A stretch of 37,667 bases of DNA, taken from positions 1-37,667 of the forward strand of contig DGOD01000227.1 in assembly GCA_002389265.1 (NCBI GenBank). The letters are read 5' to 3'. Position numbers and translations under genes: made by a program. The stretch is from Gammaproteobacteria bacterium UBA4475. Lineage in GTDB: Bacteria; Pseudomonadota; Gammaproteobacteria; Pseudomonadales; Azotimanducaceae. The notes below the pieces were generated by a model. That model made no database searches. It was not told where the DNA came from and worked only from the letters and a program-made list of their open reading frames with translations. This document shows positions 24,460 through 32,560 of the stretch, one piece after another; the stretch's first letter is position 1; each line of letters starts with the position of its first letter.

Positions 24460-25833
24460 GTGGATGCTGTTAGATCCTTATATTGGCACCAAGGTTTGTT
24501 TCTGCAACCTCAGCATTTTCAACAGCTGCAATTACAAGTTGATTCTGCCGCAAACGCTTATTCAGGTGCGAGAACTGGCGTATACACCGGTATCTCTAAT
24601 CTACAAATTGATGAAGCTGCCTTAAAAGGCGGCCTGTTCAAGATAGATGCCATGGATTGCGTACTTTCCGATGGCACCTTGTTGCGTTTTCCTGGTAATT
24701 GTTCACTGTCACCGCTTTCACTGACCGGGCTCGATCCTGATGACTCAGGCACGTATGAAATATTTCTCGGTCTCGCGCCACTAGGAAAAGCGACGAACAA
24801 TTTGTCTCAAAACGATAAAGGTAGCAAAAAGCGCTTTCTATTGAATGACACCGATGTCGTACCTGATATGTTTGATCATCATGAGTCCATAGACATTGCA
24901 ACGCTCAACTATGACGTTCAGTTATTAGTCGGCCGAGAAGCGCTGGCGGATCAAGGTTTCGTTATTGAAAAAATCGCCGAGATCATGGCTGATGGAACCG
25001 GCTACAGCTTATCTAAAACCTTTGTTGGCAACATCAACACTATTCAGTGCTCACCCTTGTTGATGAGTGCAATAAAGACGACAAGACAAAGTCTCATTGC
25101 CCGATATGAGCAGTTGGAAAGTTTTAGCTCCCTTGCCGGCGGGCACACCAGCGAACTATCAGCTAGTACCGTTTCGAACATGATGGCGTTAAGTGTTATT
25201 GCCGCTTACGTGCCTACTTTTAGTCATTTTGCCGATGTGCCTAACACGTCGCCTCAGCAGCTCTACCTTTCGCTGCGCCAATTAGTCGCACAATTAAGTG
25301 CCTTCTCCAAGCGTGTGTCATTGGTGGGCGATACAGGTGACACCAGTACTAGTTTGCTGGCTTATCAGCCAAACAATTTGGGAGACTGTTTTCAGCGGGC
25401 TTTTAAGCTCGTCAACGTTTTACTTGACGAATTGACGATAGCCCCGGAGTTGCTGATCGAACTTGCTGTGCAGGGTGATGGTAAGTATGTAAACGCGCTA
25501 ACCAATGATTTCATTGAGTCGAGTAATCGGGTTTATATACGCTTGAGAACGAGTGAAGATATAGATAGTAAGGTAGATGAGATTCTGCAATACGCTAAAT
25601 TAGGCGCCGATTTACAGGTCGATATCTACATGAAGCGATCGTTGCCGGGCGTGAAATTAGATTATTTGGCTCGCAAGCCACTTGGCGTTGCAAGCACGCC
25701 CAATAGCTATTATTTCGCCCTAGATAGACATAGTTTCGAATGGCAGAAGGTGGCTGATTCAACTCGGATTGGTTTTGTATGGGCTGGTGCGCCTGACGAT
25801 TTAACGGTAGAAATTATTGCAGTTAAGGGTTGA
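24460..25833 (+). CDS. tssK: T6SS baseplate protein TssK
   Basis: The 457-residue protein begins with the family signature YWHQGLFLQPQHFQQLQLQV and follows the TssK layout of two shoulder domains and a C-terminal head. TssK trimers connect the TssEFG baseplate to the TssL/TssM membrane complex. The start is a GTG at 24460, with AAGGAG 10 nt upstream in the 18-bp gap after tssJ. Its stop (TGA at 25831-25833) lies just before the tssL start. Confidence 0.96.
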   Translation: MDAVRSLYWHQGLFLQPQHFQQLQLQVDSAANAYSGARTGVYTGISNLQIDEAALKGGLFKIDAMDCVLSDGTLLRFPGNCSLSPLSLTGLDPDDSGTYEIFLGLAPLGKATNNLSQNDKGSKKRFLLNDTDVVPDMFDHHESIDIATLNYDVQLLVGREALADQGFVIEKIAEIMADGTGYSLSKTFVGNINTIQCSPLLMSAIKTTRQSLIARYEQLESFSSLAGGHTSELSASTVSNMMALSVIAAYVPTFSHFADVPNTSPQQLYLSLRQLVAQLSAFSKRVSLVGDTGDTSTSLLAYQPNNLGDCFQRAFKLVNVLLDELTIAPELLIELAVQGDGKYVNALTNDFIESSNRVYIRLRTSEDIDSKVDEILQYAKLGADLQVDIYMKRSLPGVKLDYLARKPLGVASTPNSYYFALDRHSFEWQKVADSTRIGFVWAGAPDDLTVEIIAVKG

Positions 25834-25838
25834 TAGTC

Positions 25839-26498
25839 ATGAATATGTTAAGTGCGTTTATCCCTGTTTTTGATTTATTAAATGCCTTGTTGCCAAAACT
25901 CGAGGACGGTACGGCCGAAGATTTTGAGCCTACTAGTCAACAATTTCTTGATGCTTTGTTCAACGCGCACAAGATTCTTTTCGATCAAGGCCATCTGCCG
26001 GTAAATATCAACAATGCTGTCTTTGCTATCTGCAGTCTGGTCGATGAGCGAGTATTGGAGTCTCAATGGCAGCATCGTGCCGAATGGCAAAAAACGCCTT
26101 TGCAAATGCGTTTGTATAATACCAATCGCGCGGGTAGCGAGTTTTTTGTCCGGCTCGATAGCCTTAATGAATCTTCTCCTGAGCAACAAGAGGTTCGGGA
26201 AATTTATTTGTACTGTCTCAAGCAAGGATTCAGCGGCTGTTATTTTGAAGTGGGTGAGCAGAGCCGTCTGGATGAGATCATACAAGCCAATTATCTGTTG
26301 TTGAGCCGGGCAATCTCTTTACAGTTGTTTGATCCGGTTGTGGAGAGTCAGATTGTCGATGTATACGCGGAGAATCAACTGGAGAGGTTTAAGGAAAGTG
26401 CCAAATTGTGGGCGCCAGTAGTTGCTGTGATAGGGACCTTCTTGTTCTTACGAGCAGAAATATTCACGACAATATCAGAGACTTTTAGCGGTACGTAA
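25839..26498 (+). CDS. tssL: T6SS inner-membrane protein TssL (DotU/IcmH-like)
   Basis: The 219-residue protein has the cytoplasmic DotU helical domain, with FAICSLVDERVLESQWQHRAEW and AGSEFFVRLDSLN followed by the EIYLYCLKQGFSGCYF core. One C-terminal membrane helix (about residues 190-208, LWAPVVAVIGTFLFLRAEIF) closes it. There is no peptidoglycan-binding extension, so this is the short form. It couples TssM to the baseplate through TssK. The ATG at 25839 is preferred over an in-frame TTG at 25830 that overlaps the tssK stop. Confidence 0.94.
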   Translation: MNMLSAFIPVFDLLNALLPKLEDGTAEDFEPTSQQFLDALFNAHKILFDQGHLPVNINNAVFAICSLVDERVLESQWQHRAEWQKTPLQMRLYNTNRAGSEFFVRLDSLNESSPEQQEVREIYLYCLKQGFSGCYFEVGEQSRLDEIIQANYLLLSRAISLQLFDPVVESQIVDVYAENQLERFKESAKLWAPVVAVIGTFLFLRAEIFTTISETFSGT

Positions 26499-26513
26499 CT
26501 TGCGAATTAAACC

Positions 26514-29500
26514 ATGAAGAAAGTATTAAAATTTCTCCTCGTCGTGCTCATTTGGACCGTTGTTCTTGGCGTCTGCGTGACCGCGGCAGTGTTGCTCGAT
26601 TATCCGATGCAGACGGGTGCTTGGGTCTTCGCGATAATTTTTGGCAGCTGGTACGGGATCAAGATTCTGGTCTATTTGGTGAAGCGGTGGCGGGCCAAGC
26701 GACGTGTGCAGAAGCTGATCAATGTTGATGTGCCAGAAACAGAACAAAAAAACTTCAGGATTTATCAGTACTTAGCGCCGCGGGATGTGGATAAGCATAT
26801 TGCGCGTGTTATTAATCGATTAGCTAAAAGTGATATCTCGCGTGTCGGTGCGGCGGAAGACTTACTGCAGTGGACGATGCACCTCAAGTTCGATAACGCC
26901 CATAGTGATTGGATAGAGGCATCCCCTGCGAATCGGCCGAAGATCATTGAGCCAGCTTTTAGTGAGTTTGATCATATTGAATGGCGCGTGTTCAATCAGT
27001 TCGTGATGTTAGATGTAGACGCTTATCTGCTCCAAGAAGGCAATCCCTCGGCCAAAAATGAATGGATCGAACTGCTCAACGGCCTGTCTTACAGCAAGAA
27101 ACGCAAGGCGCTGGATGGACTGATGGTCTCACTCCATATCGATCAACTACAGAGCGAAAGTGAGCAAAGCCGGATTGCTGATCGAATCCGTATAGCTTAC
27201 GAGAATATCAAGGAATATTGTGGTGTAGAGGTACCGATTAGCCTTGTATTGTTGGGTCTTGAGGACCTGAAAGGCATCGAGACTTGGACCGGCGGTCTGG
27301 AAGACGAAATGCGCCGCAAAATACTCGGCAAGGTTAACAGTAACAATGTGCCAGCCGCTCAAATTATCGAAAACTGTTTTGACGATTTGCAGGATGTATT
27401 GAAACAAGGTTCGCTCGCGTATCTGATGGCCAACGGCTATAACCGACATGCAGCGGGTGTGGCTCACCATGCTAACAACATAAAGCAGGCTTTGGCTCAG
27501 GTTGTGGCGCGAACATTTAGCGTGAACAATTTTCAGCGGTCGCCAACATTTGCTGGCTTGTTTTTTGTCGTAAGCAGAGATGGCACGTCAATGTTCGTGG
27601 AAGATCTGCTGGAAGGCAGTGCGCTAGTCTGGCGCAGTGCTGAAGTAACACGGCAAGCGACTGTCTCTGATAATATTAAACGCGTAAATTTGGCGGCCTA
27701 TTATGCCGGCAGCGCCCTGCTGGTCGTACTGCTCATCATGGTGTATTCCGCCGGTCACTCGGTCATAGAGAAAAGTGTCAATGATTATCAGAAGGCGTTA
27801 TTGACTAGCAACGATGGACTCGAAGTTGTCAATAAATTGCAAGCCCGGTACGAATACGTGTTAGCTCTGCAAAATATCAATATGGCACATTGGTTTCCCA
27901 TCGCTGATGATCCCTTGAAGTTAAGCTACAACCGTGCCAAATATATGAAAGATCTAAACGAGCTATTACTGCGGCCCATGGATGAGAGCTTTAGCAAGAA
28001 ACTTGGCAGTGTTGATCCTGCAGATCTGGATGCCAAGGTCGATTATTTAAATATTCTCGTCAGACGGATTAATCTGCTTGATGCCGTCATTAATGGGGCG
28101 TCGATGGCGAACTTGAGTGAGATGCCGCAGCCTTACGATAGCGCCTATTTAGATACGCTGCCTAAAAATGTTTTGGACGAGATCAATACGTTAGTACTGC
28201 ATGGCTTTGAGCTTGGAAGACAGGACAGCAGTGGCGCAACACGTAGCGAATGGCTGAACAAAAAGGCAGCGTATAAACAACAGCTGTCCACCTTGGTTCT
28301 AAACTCCGATGTTTCGATGGACTGGTTAATCACCTGGGCTAATAACAACAAACTAGCCAAAGATGTTAAACGGACTGATTATTGGCAGCCGACTTCAGGA
28401 AAGAGTCAGAGTCTAGTGGCCGTAGATCGGGCCTATACCTTGGGCGGTAAGGACCTGATTGATAAGTTTATCGCTCAATTGTCGACTGCGCTTGATCAGG
28501 ATGACGTGTTCGTCGCCGAGTATGTGCCGCGCTTCTATGCACGGTATCAGCAGAACTATATTGCCAGTTGGGGCGCATTCCTGAATGGTTTCAATGAAGG
28601 CGCGGATCAACTCCAGAGTCGTGACGAGTGGTTGGGTGTGCTTAACAACTTGGCTACGGGTCGCAATATATTCTTCAACTTGCTGAACGACGTTGACTAT
28701 CAGCTAGCGCCTTATGCTGATGTTGAAATCAAACCCGACTGGTTTGAGTTTATTCTTTATTATCAGAATATGCTGGCGCTTGGCGAGGATAAAGTACAGA
28801 GCAATTCCAAGAAAAACGGTGTTCTGACGAAGCTGGCTTTGAAAATGGTGGGCGCCACAGGATCAGTCGGCAAAGCCATAGCGACTTCGGCTAAGAGTGG
28901 ATTAAAAACCCAAAAGAAACTGGATAAAGCCAGCGGCGATGGCCCAGGACCTTCTGAACGTGAACTGAATCTGCAAGATGCCGCTAAAGAATTAGATAAC
29001 TATAAAGCTCTATTGGCAGACGTGGTTTTCGAAATTGAGCGACGCAGCGCCTCTTACGCCAACATTAAAGGCGAATTTGATAATCCCGATAATCCTGGTG
29101 CAGCGGGTACTAAGCTAGCTGCCGTGCAGTCGAGTATCAGTCAACTTCAAGCACTGATTGGCAAGGTTGGCACCTCTACGGCACCATTCTGGAATGTTTA
29201 TATGGGTTCTGTGCTGGTAGCTGAAAAGTTTATGATGCGGGAAACCGCCTGTTATATAGATGGTCAGTGGCAGGAAAACTACCTCTATGAGCTTACCGGT
29301 GTGCCAGACTACAAACTGAGCGAGTTTGCCTATAGTGAAACTGGCTTGTTGTGGAAGTTTACTGACGAACACCTAGCACCGTTTCTGAATAAGCGCCTGA
29401 ACGCAGGATACGGCTTTAAGCGCATCAATGGCCATAATGTGCCGCTTACCGCGGGTCTTCTCGATTATCTGGCGCGGGCCAAAGACGAAGGTCAACGGCA

Positions 29501-29945
29501 AAAGTTCCAGACATTCGACCTGGATGTGACGGCGATGCCCACCAGCCTAAATAAAAATGCGCTGCTGTTTGTCTCTGAAACTGAGTTGACGTTGCAGTGT
29601 GAAGCCGGCGAGCAATCGCTGATTAACAGCAATTTCATTCTGGACAAACGTTTCATATGGGATCCCAGCTGTGGCCAAACGTCATTGCGGTTTACTATCG
29701 GTAATCGAGTGATTGAAAAGAAGTATGCGGGGCCAACAGGCCTGACTCAATTCCTTAAAGACTTTGAGACAGGCGAGCACATCTTCGATATTGAAGAGTT
29801 CCCTGAGTACTTCTACCTGCTGAAACAGTTTGAAATACGCAGGATTCAAGTTAACTTTCAGTTAGAGGGTGGTAAACGTCTACTGGCTGCACTAGACCAG
29901 CAGCCCCCCAAACCGCCCGCGAATATAGCGCTCTGCTGGAACTGA
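26514..29945 (+). CDS. tssM: T6SS inner-membrane protein TssM (IcmF-like), Walker A absent
   Basis: The 1143-residue protein has two membrane helices at the N-terminus (about residues 5-28 and 35-53), a third near 392-412 (AAYYAGSALLVVLLIMVYSA), and a long periplasmic part ending in the TssM C-terminal beta domain with LRFTIGNRVIEKKYAGPTG. This part links the inner membrane to TssJ. The cytoplasmic domain between helices 2 and 3 keeps weak IcmF similarity: EWIELLNGLSYSKKRKALDG corresponds to the region after the switch, and LVLLGLEDLKGIETW fits. However, no GxxGxGKT loop is present, and the usual DTAGR is replaced by MLDVDAYLLQ. The start at 26514 lies 15 bp after tssL. It should work structurally without NTP binding. 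Confidence 0.93.
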   Translation: MKKVLKFLLVVLIWTVVLGVCVTAAVLLDYPMQTGAWVFAIIFGSWYGIKILVYLVKRWRAKRRVQKLINVDVPETEQKNFRIYQYLAPRDVDKHIARVINRLAKSDISRVGAAEDLLQWTMHLKFDNAHSDWIEASPANRPKIIEPAFSEFDHIEWRVFNQFVMLDVDAYLLQEGNPSAKNEWIELLNGLSYSKKRKALDGLMVSLHIDQLQSESEQSRIADRIRIAYENIKEYCGVEVPISLVLLGLEDLKGIETWTGGLEDEMRRKILGKVNSNNVPAAQIIENCFDDLQDVLKQGSLAYLMANGYNRHAAGVAHHANNIKQALAQVVARTFSVNNFQRSPTFAGLFFVVSRDGTSMFVEDLLEGSALVWRSAEVTRQATVSDNIKRVNLAAYYAGSALLVVLLIMVYSAGHSVIEKSVNDYQKALLTSNDGLEVVNKLQARYEYVLALQNINMAHWFPIADDPLKLSYNRAKYMKDLNELLLRPMDESFSKKLGSVDPADLDAKVDYLNILVRRINLLDAVINGASMANLSEMPQPYDSAYLDTLPKNVLDEINTLVLHGFELGRQDSSGATRSEWLNKKAAYKQQLSTLVLNSDVSMDWLITWANNNKLAKDVKRTDYWQPTSGKSQSLVAVDRAYTLGGKDLIDKFIAQLSTALDQDDVFVAEYVPRFYARYQQNYIASWGAFLNGFNEGADQLQSRDEWLGVLNNLATGRNIFFNLLNDVDYQLAPYADVEIKPDWFEFILYYQNMLALGEDKVQSNSKKNGVLTKLALKMVGATGSVGKAIATSAKSGLKTQKKLDKASGDGPGPSERELNLQDAAKELDNYKALLADVVFEIERRSASYANIKGEFDNPDNPGAAGTKLAAVQSSISQLQALIGKVGTSTAPFWNVYMGSVLVAEKFMMRETACYIDGQWQENYLYELTGVPDYKLSEFAYSETGLLWKFTDEHLAPFLNKRLNAGYGFKRINGHNVPLTAGLLDYLARAKDEGQRQKFQTFDLDVTAMPTSLNKNALLFVSETELTLQCEAGEQSLINSNFILDKRFIWDPSCGQTSLRFTIGNRVIEKKYAGPTGLTQFLKDFETGEHIFDIEEFPEYFYLLKQFEIRRIQVNFQLEGGKRLLAALDQQPPKPPANIALCWN

Positions 29946-29946
29946 T

Positions 29947-31665
29947 GTGGATGCCTTAATTCAGGACACGATTAGTATCTTGCCACAAGAAGCCGGCGTG
30001 CTCCCCTTTACTTGTCTGGTGTTGGCGCCGCTGCTACCAGCAGCCCAGCTAGATGGGTTATCGCAGCCAATATCGATTACGGTAGACAATTTCGATCAGG
30101 CCATGACGAAGTTGAAACCCAGACTGTCCTTTGATTTCGAAAACGAATTTCTGTGTGACATTTTTGGCGTTGCTCGGCAGCCAGTCAATGTTGATTATAG
30201 TATCACCTGTCGCGCCGACTTTTCGCCACGGCACGTTATCGAGCGAGATGATCGTTTGAGGGCGTTGAGTCAACTGATCAACTCCCTGGCCGAACGTCTG
30301 CAGCTAAATACCGACTACTATGCTGTCGAGGACCTGAACCCTCAGGGACTTAAAGTAGACGAGCTTGATACCGATCAAGCTTCTAGAGAGAGTCTCGAGC
30401 TCTTGGTGTGCGAGCTACAGGATCAGTTGTCGGTGGTGTTGGATCAGATATTACACAATCCGGCTTGGCAGCAAATTGAATCCGCATGGCGCGGCCTTTA
30501 CTGGCTATGTGAAAGCAATGAGGGGTTGAAAAACTGTAGAATCGAGTTTTTGCCCGTCAGTCGAGAGTTATTGTGGGAAGATCTTAACGCCGTTTCCAGC
30601 GTTGAAGATTCGCACCTGTATGAAATGCTCTATACCCAGAGTTACGGACAGTTTGGTGGCGTCCCTTATGGCGCATTGATGCTAGATGACTACTTTTCGG
30701 GCTCAGGTCATGACTTGGTGCTACTCAGACAATTGTCACAGATAGCGCTGCTGGCACACGTGCCATTGGTAACGGGTACCGCTCCCACGATGCTTGGCGT
30801 TGATAGCTTTCGTGAACTTGCCGGAGCCGATGGACTGGCTGAATTGCATCGCGGTGCGAGATACATTAAATGGCGGAGTTTTCTTGCGACCACCGAAGCC
30901 AGCTACCTGGCGCTGACATTGCCACGAATACGCATACGAGGCGCTTACAGCCAAACTGCTGCGCCAGCGCAAGCCGACCATTCGATGCCTTGGTTCGACG
31001 AATATATCGCAGATGATAACGAACATTGCCTCTGGTTAAATGCTTGCTATCCGTTCGTGATCAATCTGATGGAAAGTTTTTCCAAGCATGGTTTCTGTTC
31101 CGCTATCGCCGGCGTCGGCCATGGTGATATTGACTGCTCGACATTTGCGAGCCTTGATGAAAACCTTCCTGTCGAATATGTGTTGTCGGAGTCGAAGGAA
31201 GCTGACCTCATTACGCTGGGTTTTAACCCCATTGGTACTCGTCACCACGCGCATCGGTTAGTGTTTCAAACAGCAAATTCGGTACGCTGGGGTATTGTTA
31301 ATCTTGAACATCGGCAACAAACCGTTGACTCACTTGCCAGTGCGAAATTTCAGTATCTGCTGATCGTCTTACGGGTCATACATTGTATCAAAATCATTTT
31401 CAGAGACAGTATAGGCACATTCGAAAACGCTTCCTCAATTGAAAATCTGTTGAATCGCTGGGTTCGGCAATACGTGTCGGACGTAGAATCACCCTCACAA
31501 ACACTAAGGTCTAAACGGCCTTTGCGCGATGCTCGCATCAATGTCTTGGTTGGTAAGGAGCCGGGTTGGTATGACATTTCTCTATCGCTGCAACCTCATT
31601 TGAAATATATGGGTGAAGGCGTTGAAATTGCCGTTCATGTCCCCGTGCATGAGGCGGTTGCCTAA
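29947..31665 (+). CDS. TssB-TssC-like fused sheath paralogue
   Basis: This 572-residue protein combines two sheath modules. Residues 18-120 resemble TssB: VLPFTCLVLAPL matches LPFKMLVLGDF, ITVDNFDQAMTKLKPRLSFDF matches the NVNN-x-FDDVMAEYDLSLDF region, and ADFSPRHVIERDDRLRALSQL matches the DFEPDNII helix. Residues 150-572 are TssC-like, with QILHNPAWQQIESAWRGLYW, YTQSYGQFGGVPYGALML, IKWRSFLATTEASYLALTLP and RWVRQYVSDVESPSQTLRSK. A separate tssB-tssC pair exists at the operon start, so this is an additional copy. It starts with GTG one base after the tssM stop and its stop overlaps the second hcp. Tandem tssC paralogues are known in some loci; a TssB part in the same chain is what stands out. 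It may cap, seed or adapt the sheath. Confidence 0.85.
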   Translation: MDALIQDTISILPQEAGVLPFTCLVLAPLLPAAQLDGLSQPISITVDNFDQAMTKLKPRLSFDFENEFLCDIFGVARQPVNVDYSITCRADFSPRHVIERDDRLRALSQLINSLAERLQLNTDYYAVEDLNPQGLKVDELDTDQASRESLELLVCELQDQLSVVLDQILHNPAWQQIESAWRGLYWLCESNEGLKNCRIEFLPVSRELLWEDLNAVSSVEDSHLYEMLYTQSYGQFGGVPYGALMLDDYFSGSGHDLVLLRQLSQIALLAHVPLVTGTAPTMLGVDSFRELAGADGLAELHRGARYIKWRSFLATTEASYLALTLPRIRIRGAYSQTAAPAQADHSMPWFDEYIADDNEHCLWLNACYPFVINLMESFSKHGFCSAIAGVGHGDIDCSTFASLDENLPVEYVLSESKEADLITLGFNPIGTRHHAHRLVFQTANSVRWGIVNLEHRQQTVDSLASAKFQYLLIVLRVIHCIKIIFRDSIGTFENASSIENLLNRWVRQYVSDVESPSQTLRSKRPLRDARINVLVGKEPGWYDISLSLQPHLKYMGEGVEIAVHVPVHEAVA

Positions 31666-32150
31666 TGGATTTTTCAGGCTATATGAGAATTGAAGGTGAG
31701 AACCAGGGGGCTATCGAAGGTTCATCTTTGCGTAGAGGTCGACGCGGATTAGTGAACATACATGGCTTTAAGCATGGGGTGAATCAGTTCTCACAGAGTC
31801 GCAACAATTTAAATAATGGTCCGGTTGTCCACCAGCCTGTGGCCATCAGCAAGGAAGTCGATAAAAGTACGCCCCATCTTTATCAGGCCCTAGTGACAAA
31901 AGAAAATCTAACCATTGATTTGGAATGGTTCCGCTTCGATACGCGGGGTGAAGAGCAGCTGTATTACAAAATCCATGTCGTAGGAGCGTACATTACGCAG
32001 CTCGAACAATGGATGCCGGAAGTCAAAAGCGTTGAGGTTGAGCACCAACGTTTGATGGAGACCGTTTCGGTCTTTTACGATGAGATTAGCTGGCACTGGG
32101 GCCCGGATGGCGACACTGCTTTTACTACGACTTGGCGCGGAGAAGCATAG
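31665..32150 (+). CDS. hcp: Second, divergent Hcp-family protein
   Basis: The 161-residue protein begins MDFSGYMRIEG, then has a basic segment SLRRGRRGLVNIHGFKHGVNQ, which is where Hcp carries its first barrel strands. The core DKSTPHLYQALVTKENLTIDL and the closing strand EISWHWGPDGDTAFTTTW support Hcp. Similarity to the first Hcp is low. Its ATG overlaps the stop of the fusion gene (TAATG), and its own stop overlaps the GTG of tssE (TAGTG), so the three are translated together. It may form a cap, a special ring or a cargo Hcp used with the fusion protein. Confidence 0.82.
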   Translation: MDFSGYMRIEGENQGAIEGSSLRRGRRGLVNIHGFKHGVNQFSQSRNNLNNGPVVHQPVAISKEVDKSTPHLYQALVTKENLTIDLEWFRFDTRGEEQLYYKIHVVGAYITQLEQWMPEVKSVEVEHQRLMETVSVFYDEISWHWGPDGDTAFTTTWRGEA

Positions 32151-32560
32151 TGTTGCGAATAACTGAGCGGCTCAACCGATTGTCGTCGAAGCAGCATGAA
32201 GACGATCGAAGAGGTGTAAGCGACACTAAAGTGATTGAGTCGCTGGCAGGATTTATCAAGAAATTACTCAATACCCGGGTTAATACCGTGTCTATGGACG
32301 TTGGCTTCGGCATACCTGAAATCGACTTGAGCAGTGGTTTGGTTGATGAAGACGACAGGCGAGCGTTGCTTGGATTAATAGAAAAATTGATAAAAACTTA
32401 TGACAAACGGGTCAAGTCGATCGCGGGTTCGCTGACCGAAGTTAACAACATCATCGTCGTCATGGCTTTTCGCCTGCAAATTGAGACTCGTGAAGGGTTG
32501 AATTTTCGCTTGAATGGCAGGCTTCGGGCAGACAATACATTTGAAGTTGAATCTAAATGA
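32150..32560 (+). CDS. tssE: T6SS baseplate protein TssE (gp25-like)
   Basis: The 136-residue protein has the gp25/TssE shape, with SLAGFIKKLLNTRVNT in the place of the family LLNTR motif, FGIPEIDLSSGL, and LTEVNNIIVVMAFRLQIET leading to the C-terminal strand LNFRLNGRLRADN. TssE forms part of the wedge with TssF and TssG and starts sheath assembly. The start is GTG at 32150, with GGAG 7 nt upstream and overlapping the stop of hcp2. The open frame reaches a TTG at 32132 that has no support. Its stop overlaps the ATG of tssF. Confidence 0.92.
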   Translation: MLRITERLNRLSSKQHEDDRRGVSDTKVIESLAGFIKKLLNTRVNTVSMDVGFGIPEIDLSSGLVDEDDRRALLGLIEKLIKTYDKRVKSIAGSLTEVNNIIVVMAFRLQIETREGLNFRLNGRLRADNTFEVESK

